Of a DNA stretch of 5,357 nt, positions 1 through 5,075 are shown piece after piece. How positions within the stretch are numbered: the stretch's first letter is position 1; each line of letters starts with the position of its first letter. The DNA is from Deinococcus malanensis (GTDB taxonomy: Bacteria; Deinococcota; Deinococci; Deinococcales; Deinococcaceae): assembly GCF_014647655.1 (NCBI RefSeq), contig NZ_BMPP01000049.1, positions 1 through 5,357 of the forward strand. The letters are read 5' to 3'. The translations under genes and the position numbers were made by a program. Below the pieces are notes generated by a model. That model ran no database searches. It saw nothing but the letters and a program-made list of their open reading frames with translations, and was not told where the DNA came from.

Positions 1-60
1 GGCGAGCCGGCGTTCTTCCTGCTGGGCACGGGTGAGCTTTGAGGGCTTCCAACCAGACAT
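1..60 (-). CDS. IS630-type transposase, N-terminal fragment cut by the window edge
   Basis: Read on the minus strand from the ATG at 60-58, the window end encodes 20 residues beginning MSGWKPSKLTRAQQEERR. This resembles the start of the second transposase at 5076 (MPGWQPARYSRAQLEERR), with shared GW, RAQ and EERRLA, and matches the opening I know from Deinococcus IS630-family transposases. Only the lead-in to the N-terminal helix-turn-helix region is visible. The DDE catalytic domain lies outside the window, so whether the gene is intact cannot be judged. A TATACT box lies 8 nt before the ATG with no convincing Shine-Dalgarno sequence, which suggests a leaderless transcript. The family call rests mainly on the similarity to the right-hand gene and on the matching upstream ends. 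Confidence 0.72.
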   Translation of the reverse strand, partial: MSGWKPSKLTRAQQEERRLA

Positions 61-68
61 ACCCGCTC

Positions 69-100
69 AGTATAACAATGATAATTTACGCCGAGATCAA
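69..100 (-). promoter_or_regulatory. Putative leaderless promoter of the left IS630-type transposase
   Basis: On the minus strand a -35-like TTGATC (100-95) is followed after 20 nt by TATACT (74-69), then 8 nt to the ATG. The right-hand element has TTGATC, 20 nt, TAGTCT, 6 nt, ATG. The shared layout in two otherwise diverged sequences supports function. The 20-nt spacer is longer than the usual 17, so TTGATC may be conserved as part of the terminal repeat rather than as a -35 box. Confidence 0.45.
89..100 (-). repeat. Inner terminal repeat of the left IS630-type element
   Basis: Read leftward from position 100 the sequence is TTGATCTCGGCG. The right-hand element begins TTGATCACGGTG, giving 10 of 12 identical bases. 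Each is directly preceded on its outer side by TA (101-102 here), the dinucleotide that IS630/Tc1-type elements duplicate on insertion. The exact boundary is uncertain because the similarity continues outward: GGCTTA here and GGCTTTA on the right. Confidence 0.5.
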
Positions 101-186
101 TAAGCCAGGAGGCCGCCAAGGGAGCGTGAAGCCCCCTTAAGCTCGCCTGAAGGCGCGGCAGAGTCAGGACGTGCCACCTTCGGAGC

Positions 187-381
187 ATGACCGACGACAC
201 GCGCGACACCGTCCTCCCTGACCCAGCAATGGTGAGCGAGGACAGCCCAGTCTACCAGCCTCCCGCCGGTGCCGAGGAAACCGACCTCGCCGATGCCGCC
301 GTGGACGGCACAAGCGCCTCGCATTACGGGGCCAACGACCCGGCCCTCTACAAGAACAGCGACAGAACGAACCAGGACTGA
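187..381 (+). CDS. Small acidic protein of unknown function (64 aa)
   Basis: This open frame runs from ATG to TGA just ahead of the carboxypeptidase, ending 25 nt before its start. The product has 14 Asp/Glu against 3 Lys/Arg, many Pro, Ser, Thr and Ala, and no Cys or Trp. It shows no signal peptide or membrane segment, so it is probably soluble and largely disordered. The most structured-looking part is the C-terminal third, around HYGANDPALYK (residues 46-56). Third codon positions are mostly C or G, as in the neighbouring genes, which argues for real coding. A GGAG at 182-185 lies only 1 nt before the ATG, too close for a normal Shine-Dalgarno, so the translation signal is unclear. I do not recognise a family. 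Co-transcription with the peptidase is possible, but that gene seems to have its own start signal. Confidence 0.6.
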   Translation: MTDDTRDTVLPDPAMVSEDSPVYQPPAGAEETDLADAAVDGTSASHYGANDPALYKNSDRTNQD

Positions 382-393
382 CCACGTCTGCGC

Positions 394-399
394 TACCCT
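394..399 (+). promoter_or_regulatory. Possible -10 box of a leaderless carboxypeptidase transcript
   Basis: TACCCT fits the TANNNT pattern and ends 7 nt before the ATG at 407, the spacing described for leaderless Deinococcus genes. No good -35 hexamer is visible 17 nt upstream. The GGGTGG between the box and the ATG sits too close to the start to be a convincing ribosome binding site. The box also supports choosing ATG 407 over the upstream in-frame ATG at 269. Confidence 0.35.
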
Positions 400-406
400 G
401 GGTGGC

Positions 407-1906
407 ATGACACAACCCGAGACGTGGGTGTCGTTGCGGCGTCACTGGCAGGAACTAGCGGACCTGGGTGGCATTAGCTCCCTGCTGCGCTGGGACCAGA
501 GCACCTACCTGCCCCGTGCCGCCGCCGCGGGCCGGGCGCGGCAGGCGGCGCTGCTGTCGGGGATTCGCCACACGCGCGCCACCGATGCAGCGTACGGCCG
601 TCTGCTTGACGAGGCCACGGCGTTGAGCGACCTGAGCTCCACGCAGACGCGCATGCTGGCCGTGGCCCAGCGCAATTTTGACCGGGCCACGCGCCTGCCC
701 GCCGCCTTCGTGCAGAACTTCTCGCAGCACGCAGGCGAAACGTATTCCGCCTGGGTGCAGGCGCGACCTGAGAACGACTTTGCCCGCCTGGCTCCGCTGC
801 TGGACAAGACGCTGGACCTCAGCCGGCAGGAGGCCGCGTATTTCCCCGAATTTGCCACGCCGATGGATTACTTCATAGATTCGGCTGATGAAGGCATGAC
901 CGCCGCGCAGGCGAACGCCGTGTTCACAGCGCTACGGGAGGCCCTGGTGCCGATGGTGGAGTCGGCGGCGGCGGCCGAGGTCCGTACGGATTTCCTGTCG
1001 CGGCACTACCCCGTGCAGACCCAGCTGGCCCTGGGCGAGGCAATTGCCCGCGATTACGGCTACGACGCGTCGGCCGGCCGCCAGGACCTGACCGCCCACC
1101 CCTTCATGACCCGCCTGGGCGCCCACGACGTGCGGATCACGACCCGCGTACGCGAGGACGACCCCACCGACGCCCTCTATTCCACCCTCCATGAAGCCGG
1201 GCACGCCATGTACGAGCAGGGCGTGGCCGAGGACCTGCTGGATACGCCTCTGGGCGGCGGCGTGAGCGCCGGGGTTCACGAAAGCCAGTCGCGGCTGTGG
1301 GAAAACCTCGTGGGGCGTTCGCGCGCCTTCTGGGCGGGGCAGTTTGGACGCCTGCGCGACGCCTTTCCCGAACAACTGCGTGACGTGACCGAGGACGAGA
1401 TGTTCCGTGCAGTGAACGTGGTGCGCCGAAGCTTGATTCGCACGGACGCCGATGAGCTGACCTACAACCTGCATGTGATCACCCGCTACGAGCTGGAGCG
1501 CGACCTGCTGAGTGGACAGCTGGCTGTGCGCGACCTGAGTGACGCGTGGCACGCGGCTTACCAAACGAATCTGGGCGTGCGTGCCCCCAGCGACGTAGAC
1601 GGCGTGCTGCAGGACGTTCACTGGTACGGCGGGCGGATTGGCGGGGCCTTCCAGGGCTACACGATTGGCAACGTGCTGAGCGCGCAGTTTTACGCGGCGG
1701 CGCAGGCCGCGCAACCGGGGATGGAAGACGACATTGCACGCGGCGACTTCTCTCGGCTGCACGGCTGGCTGCGCGAACACGTCTATGCGCCGGGGCGGCT
1801 GTATACCCCCGGTGAGCTGGTGGAACGCGTGACGGGTCAGGCCATGATGGTGGAGCCCTATTTGGCGTATCTACGTGGCAAATACAGCGAACGGGGCACT
1901 CTCTGA
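407..1906 (+). CDS. M32 family metallocarboxypeptidase (carboxypeptidase Taq type), complete
   Basis: The 499-residue product is a cytoplasmic zinc carboxypeptidase of the thermostable carboxypeptidase 1 (Taq) family. Family members remove C-terminal amino acids from peptides with broad specificity, usually excluding proline, in peptide turnover. All signature blocks are present in order: HPF (231-233) followed by DVRITTR (241-247); HEAGH (262-266) with two zinc-ligand histidines and the catalytic glutamate; HESQSRLWE from 291, whose E292 is the third zinc ligand 30 residues after H262, the same spacing as in the Pyrococcus furiosus enzyme; IRTDADELTY (344-353); and LQDVHW (401-406). The length fits the roughly 500-residue family norm. 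No signal peptide or membrane segment is seen. The frame stays open upstream to an ATG at 269, but those 46 codons overlap the small gene at 187 in another frame and give an Arg/Thr/Pro-rich, non-family sequence, while family homology starts directly after M at 407. The gene appears intact and functional. Confidence 0.95.
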   Translation: MTQPETWVSLRRHWQELADLGGISSLLRWDQSTYLPRAAAAGRARQAALLSGIRHTRATDAAYGRLLDEATALSDLSSTQTRMLAVAQRNFDRATRLPAAFVQNFSQHAGETYSAWVQARPENDFARLAPLLDKTLDLSRQEAAYFPEFATPMDYFIDSADEGMTAAQANAVFTALREALVPMVESAAAAEVRTDFLSRHYPVQTQLALGEAIARDYGYDASAGRQDLTAHPFMTRLGAHDVRITTRVREDDPTDALYSTLHEAGHAMYEQGVAEDLLDTPLGGGVSAGVHESQSRLWENLVGRSRAFWAGQFGRLRDAFPEQLRDVTEDEMFRAVNVVRRSLIRTDADELTYNLHVITRYELERDLLSGQLAVRDLSDAWHAAYQTNLGVRAPSDVDGVLQDVHWYGGRIGGAFQGYTIGNVLSAQFYAAAQAAQPGMEDDIARGDFSRLHGWLREHVYAPGRLYTPGELVERVTGQAMMVEPYLAYLRGKYSERGTL

Positions 1907-2489
1907 GAATGGTCGTCCCGCAGGTAGGAACGTAACCTGGGGTAGCCCATTCATGCAGGTGGTGCCACGCACCAAGGAGGATGGCTCAGGAGGGCTGCCT
2001 TCCAGGAAGTCGCGGAGCTAGCTGCCGGGTGCCTGGACCACCCTGTGCCTCTGGCCGGCCGACGTCAACGGCCCACCAACCCGCAGGCCAGGCCATTTTG
2101 CTCTATGCCGAGTTCGGTTGAAGGCCCTTAAACCTGTCCTTGGCGGCCTCTAAGAGGGTAGTAACGTTATTGACGTGCACATCTCGAACCTTCGCAAAAA
2201 ATTGCGGGATGTAGATGCGTGGGGCGCCGTCCGGACAGTGCGCGGCTTCGAGTACGCCCTGAAAGGGCAAAGCGCGAACTCCTGCCGTCAGGGGGAGGAC
2301 ACCCGCCACTCCACGGGATGGGTTGGTCAGATACACCAGTGTCCTCAGACGATTTTCTGGACGACACTCAAGGAAAAGTGTCCACCGTGGGCGTCTTCCT
2401 GAATAAGCGCGACGGTGACTCCACAGCACCGCCCATCCGATCCGGGGCCGAGCCCAGCCCCCTGAACTTCAAGCGGCATGGTCGGAAGT
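1907..2489. other. Gene-poor region between the convergent carboxypeptidase and LOV/HD-GYP genes
   Basis: This 583-bp stretch contains no convincing intact gene. I translated 1907-2150 in all three forward frames and scanned the reverse strand for open frames, and saw only short, unrecognisable peptides broken by stops. The one recognisable piece is a response-regulator remnant from about 2154. The part from 2270 to 2461 is open in two forward frames but gives low-complexity, unfamiliar peptides. No hairpin with a T-tract follows the carboxypeptidase stop; a 5-bp CAGGT/ACCTG pairing at 1921-1939 is too weak to call. A GGGGC/GCCCC pair at 2444-2461 sits next to the inverted repeat at the sensor's stop codon. 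The stretch looks like decayed coding DNA. Confidence 0.6.
2154..2402 (+). pseudogene. Remnant of an OmpR/PhoB-type response regulator, C-terminal end of the DNA-binding domain
   Basis: Codons from 2154 read EGSNVIDVHISNLRKKLRD and continue through a segment containing AVRTVRGFEYALKG, ending near 2267. This is the closing part of a winged-helix OmpR-type effector domain: the recognition helix (VIDVHISNLRKKL) and the wing hairpin (usually IRTVRGxGY). In the same frame an in-frame TAA at 2151-2153 blocks the upstream side. The receiver domain, with its phospho-acceptor aspartate, and the first half of the effector domain are absent. The wing motif is damaged, with GFEY where the family has GFGY or GVGY. 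Past the domain the frame runs on with unrelated residues to a stop at 2402, longer than the few residues that normally follow. A GTG at 2175 could start a 75-residue frame, but a product with half a winged helix is unlikely to work. The codons just upstream of the stop (VLGGL) may be an eroded match to the family's VWG.DF segment. Confidence 0.75.
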
Positions 2490-2493
2490 TCAG
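2462..2493 (-). terminator. Perfect 9-bp inverted repeat at the LOV/HD-GYP stop codon, possible terminator
   Basis: CTGAACTTC (2462-2470) and GAAGTTCAG (2485-2493) are exact reverse complements separated by 14 nt. The right arm overlaps the TGA stop of the minus-strand sensor gene (2492-2490). A second pair, GGGGC/GCCCC (2444-2448 and 2457-2461), follows directly in the minus-strand transcript. Neither strand carries a T-tract after the stem, so this is not a canonical intrinsic terminator. It could instead stabilise the mRNA 3' end or act as a T-less terminator. Confidence 0.4.
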
Positions 2494-4841
2494 CCGGCGT
2501 CTCGACAGGAGGCCAGGACCCGCTCGTCATGCTGTGCAAGAACGCGCACAAATGCCTCGACCACCCGCGCGTCCAGCAGGACTCCCGCTTCTTTCTGAAG
2601 TTGCGCCACCGCGGCTTCCCGGGTCCAGGCCTTCTTGTACGGCCGTTCACTGGTCAGCGCGTCGTAGACGTCCACCACCGCGAACACCCGTGCCGCGAGG
2701 GGAATATCCATGCCTGCCAGTCCTTTGGGGTAGCCACTGCCGTCCCAGCGCTCCTGGTGGTACAGCACCACTTCCAGCGTGCTGGGCGGGAGCGACGGAA
2801 TGTGCTGGAGCATTTCGTACCCAATGCCCGGGTGCCGCTTGATGACCGCCCACTCTTCAGCGTCAAGTTTGCCGGGCTTAAGCAGAATGGCGTCGGGAAT
2901 GGCCACTTTCCCAGTGTCGTGCAGAAAAGCCCCCCAGCGCAACGCATCCAGATCATCGCCCAAGAAGCCCATGGCCTGACCGAGGCGTTGGGTCAGTTGA
3001 ACGACCCGGTCCGTGTGTCCTTTTGTTTCATAGTCGCGGTATTCCAGAGCGAGACCCAGGGCCCGCAGGGTTTCCTCGCGTGACGTGTTGAGCTCGGCCA
3101 GGTGGTGCTGGCGCTCAAGCGCGTGGCTCAGCCGCGCGCCCACGCTACTCAGGAGTTGCCGGGTCCCTGGGCTGGTGGTGAGGGAATGATCAGTGCCGAA
3201 CGCCAGGACACCCACCAGTGTGCGCTGCCTCATCACGGGCAGCAGGCACACGGACACCCAGTGAGACCTGGAAAGCACTTCTGGCGGATCCAGCAACACG
3301 TGATCCTCTTCCAGGAAATACGCCTGTCCCCGTCGTAAGGCGCGTGGGACAGGCGCGGCAATCCGGCCAGTAAATATGCCCTTCTCATTCACGCCGGAAC
3401 TGGGCGGATCACCCGCTTCGGTCAGCCGACGCACCACCCCACCGGTGTACTCGAACGCGATCCCGTACTCGTACTCCGTCAGCGTCAGGCATTGATTCAG
3501 CGCTTCCGCCATCAACTCATCTGGCGAGTGCAGTTGCTCGAGGGAGACCGTGAAGTTCAGCAGGTGCTGATACCGCTCAAGCTGTCCGAGCAGCCGCTGC
3601 TCCGCGTGTCGGCGCTGACTGATATCGCGGGTAGTGCCGATAAAGCCGTTGATCTCCTTGGTTGCTGGGTCCCGCAGGGCCTTGAAGGACGTCTCCACCC
3701 ACACGGCCGATCCATTCTGATGCCGCAGGCGGTACTCGAACTTCTCTTGCTCGAAGGTGGGGGTGAAGCGGCGGAGGTAGGCGTCCCGCAGGGCCGGCTG
3801 GTCTTCAGGGTGCACGGCGTGCAGGGGATCTGAGTTGAGCAACTCCTCCGGGTGAAAGCCGAGCATGTCCCAGGCGGACGGGGAGCAGTACTCCACGTGC
3901 CCGTCCCGACTGTACTGACGAACGAGATCCGTGGTGTTGTCCGCGAGCCGACGCAGGTTGTGGTGCAGCCGGCTGCGGTCAAGCGCATGTGCGCACTGGT
4001 CGGCAATCATTTGGAGAAAGCTGCGTTCGCGGGCGTCAAAGTGCCGGTTCTTCTCGAACGAGAGCGACAGGGCCCCGATGACCTGATGGTCCACCACCAG
4101 CGGAAGAACAGCGGCGCTCTGAAACTGAAGGGCCGGATCCCGATGGATCTCCGGGTAACGCGTCCTGAAGTCGGCTGCACTCATGTAGAGCGCGCGGTGC
4201 TCGCGGACGGCGTCGGTGACGGGTGCGTGCAGCGTGACGGGAAAGCGCATCCAGCATTTAACAGCAGACTCGGGATACCCGGCGTGTCCGACCAATTCGA
4301 GAAACTGCCCGTCTGGGGTGAGCAGACTGATCCCTCCAGCGGCTGCCTCCATAGCATTTAAGCCCGCATTGAGGACGACATCGAGGACGTCCGAGGGGTC
4401 ATACGTCGCGCTGAGGGCCCGGCTGAGGCCCGTGAGGGCGGCGCGGTGGGTGTCCTGCTGGTGACGTTCGGTAACATCGTTCTGGAAACCGAGATAGTGC
4501 GTCACCTGGCCGGAAGCATTCCTGACTGGACTCAACGTGAGTTCGTTGTGGAAGAGGATGCCGTCCTTGCGGTAGTTGCGCAGGGTAACCGTGACACTCT
4601 CCCCCTGGTGAAGCGCCTGACGAACCTGATCCAAAGCCAGCTGCTGTTTATCCTGTCCCTGGAGAAAGCGGCAATTGCGCCCCAGGATCTCATCCTGGCT
4701 GTACCCGGTCAGCCGCTCAAAGGCGGGGTTGGCGTACACAACGGGGTGATCTCCCTTGGTGGCGTCGGTGATGACGACACCGACCACACAGGCCTGAAGC
4801 GCATCGGTCAGGAGGGAAGGAGGTAATGCGGATGGTGTCAT
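2490..4841 (-). CDS. LOV-GAF-PAS-GAF-HD-GYP protein, predicted blue-light-responsive cyclic-di-GMP phosphodiesterase
   Basis: This 783-residue soluble multidomain signalling protein has no membrane segment. Domains by residue: LOV/PAS about 15-128; GAF about 145-290; PAS with PAC about 296-412; GAF about 425-580; HD-GYP about 588-755. The LOV domain has GRNCRFLQ at 54-61 with photoactive C57, NYRKDG from N89, FHN ending at N99, and GFQNDVT with Q120, which are the flavin-binding signatures. The HD-GYP domain has E605 and H609 (ETKGH), HDTGK at 641-645, H670, H695-Q696-E697, GYP at 703-705 and D724. HD-GYP enzymes hydrolyse cyclic-di-GMP to pGpG or GMP at a two- or three-metal site. The second histidine of the usual HHE motif is glutamine here, while the glutamate associated with three-metal enzymes is kept. 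There is no GGDEF or EAL domain, so synthesis is not expected. The start at 4841 is set by a strong Shine-Dalgarno sequence 7 nt upstream and by the LOV domain beginning soon after. Domain assignments are firm; light control of the phosphodiesterase is inferred. Confidence 0.95.
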   Translation of the reverse strand: MTPSALPPSLLTDALQACVVGVVITDATKGDHPVVYANPAFERLTGYSQDEILGRNCRFLQGQDKQQLALDQVRQALHQGESVTVTLRNYRKDGILFHNELTLSPVRNASGQVTHYLGFQNDVTERHQQDTHRAALTGLSRALSATYDPSDVLDVVLNAGLNAMEAAAGGISLLTPDGQFLELVGHAGYPESAVKCWMRFPVTLHAPVTDAVREHRALYMSAADFRTRYPEIHRDPALQFQSAAVLPLVVDHQVIGALSLSFEKNRHFDARERSFLQMIADQCAHALDRSRLHHNLRRLADNTTDLVRQYSRDGHVEYCSPSAWDMLGFHPEELLNSDPLHAVHPEDQPALRDAYLRRFTPTFEQEKFEYRLRHQNGSAVWVETSFKALRDPATKEINGFIGTTRDISQRRHAEQRLLGQLERYQHLLNFTVSLEQLHSPDELMAEALNQCLTLTEYEYGIAFEYTGGVVRRLTEAGDPPSSGVNEKGIFTGRIAAPVPRALRRGQAYFLEEDHVLLDPPEVLSRSHWVSVCLLPVMRQRTLVGVLAFGTDHSLTTSPGTRQLLSSVGARLSHALERQHHLAELNTSREETLRALGLALEYRDYETKGHTDRVVQLTQRLGQAMGFLGDDLDALRWGAFLHDTGKVAIPDAILLKPGKLDAEEWAVIKRHPGIGYEMLQHIPSLPPSTLEVVLYHQERWDGSGYPKGLAGMDIPLAARVFAVVDVYDALTSERPYKKAWTREAAVAQLQKEAGVLLDARVVEAFVRVLAQHDERVLASCRDAG

Positions 4842-4847
4842 CTGTTG

Positions 4848-4856
4848 CCCTCCTTC
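4848..4856 (-). promoter_or_regulatory. Strong ribosome binding site of the LOV/HD-GYP gene
   Basis: On the minus strand GAAGGAGGG precedes the ATG at 4841, with AAGGAGG ending 7 nt before it. This is close to the ideal anti-16S match and fixes the start. It also marks the gene as having a true 5' leader, unlike the leaderless-looking starts of the carboxypeptidase and the two transposases. Confidence 0.85.
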
Positions 4857-4892
4857 AAGTATGAAAGTGAAGAAGAACTGGTCGTCGTTGGT

Positions 4893-4906
4893 CGCATAAG
4901 TATGCG
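4893..4906. promoter_or_regulatory. 14-bp palindrome upstream of the LOV/HD-GYP gene, candidate operator
   Basis: CGCATAAGTATGCG has perfect 6-bp arms (CGCATA and TATGCG) around a 2-bp centre. It lies 51 nt before the start codon, in the 196-bp upstream region. Symmetry of this size fits a dimeric regulator. On the minus strand the centre contains TACTTA, which could be part of a weak -10, but I cannot place a matching -35. A TTGATG on the minus strand at about 4942-4947 is a possible -35, although the nearest -10-like TATCCA is 22 nt downstream, too far. I do not recognise the motif as a known Deinococcus operator. Confidence 0.35.
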
Positions 4907-5037
4907 CTTTCTGGATACCGAGGACAGATGTGTGGCGTTCATCAACATTTGACTTCGCGCCTCGTCATGAACTGACCCATTGGATGGATGGCAGGTGGCT
5001 CAGCCCTTGTGCCCACTATCTTTCTCGAGCGGCTTTA

Positions 5038-5049
5038 TTGATCACGGTG
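5038..5049 (+). repeat. Inner terminal repeat of the right IS630-type element
   Basis: TTGATCACGGTG lies 26 nt before the transposase ATG and matches the left element's TTGATCTCGGCG at 10 of 12 positions. TA at 5036-5037 directly precedes it, as expected for IS630/Tc1-type target duplication. The partner repeat at the far end is outside the window. Confidence 0.5.
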
Positions 5050-5069
5050 CGGCTTGGCACTGATAGTCT
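5038..5069 (+). promoter_or_regulatory. Putative leaderless promoter of the right IS630-type transposase
   Basis: TTGATC (5038-5043), a 20-nt spacer, TAGTCT (5064-5069), then 6 nt to the ATG at 5076. The left element repeats this layout although the intervening bases differ. No Shine-Dalgarno sequence is present. A second ATG at 5072 is in a frame that does not give the transposase. Confidence 0.4.
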
Positions 5070-5075
5070 TGATGC

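Noticed and set aside
117..139. AAGGG/CCCTT inverted repeat between the left IS and the small gene
   Set aside because: The short arms and long loop give a weak structure with no T-tract; likely chance in this composition.
269..406. N-terminal extension of the carboxypeptidase from the in-frame ATG at 269
   Set aside because: It overlaps the small gene at 187-381 in a different frame, encodes an Arg/Thr/Pro-rich sequence unlike the family, and a TANNNT box with correct spacing precedes ATG 407.
932..1780. Long open frame (282 codons) antisense to the carboxypeptidase
   Set aside because: It has no recognisable domain; long antisense frames are expected opposite high-GC genes. The sense strand carries a full set of M32 motifs.
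1921..1939. CAGGT...ACCTG hairpin as the carboxypeptidase terminator
   Set aside because: The stem is only 5 bp with a 9-nt loop and no T-tract follows.
2103..2429. Minus-strand 108-codon open frame opposite the response-regulator remnant
   Set aside because: No motif is seen, and the opposite strand clearly encodes an OmpR-type segment, so this is a shadow.
2219..2842. Plus-strand 207-codon open frame crossing the remnant and the end of the sensor gene
   Set aside because: It overlaps both the response-regulator remnant and the sensor gene in other frames and yields Pro/Arg-rich sequence with no family resemblance.
2478..4826. Several plus-strand open frames of 78-201 codons opposite the LOV/HD-GYP gene
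   Set aside because: They are shadows of a well-supported gene, show no family motifs and have composition expected of antisense frames.
4893..4906. Radiation/desiccation response motif (RDRM) of Deinococcus at the palindrome
   Set aside because: The site is 14 bp with CGCATA arms and does not fit the 17-bp RDRM consensus as I recall it.
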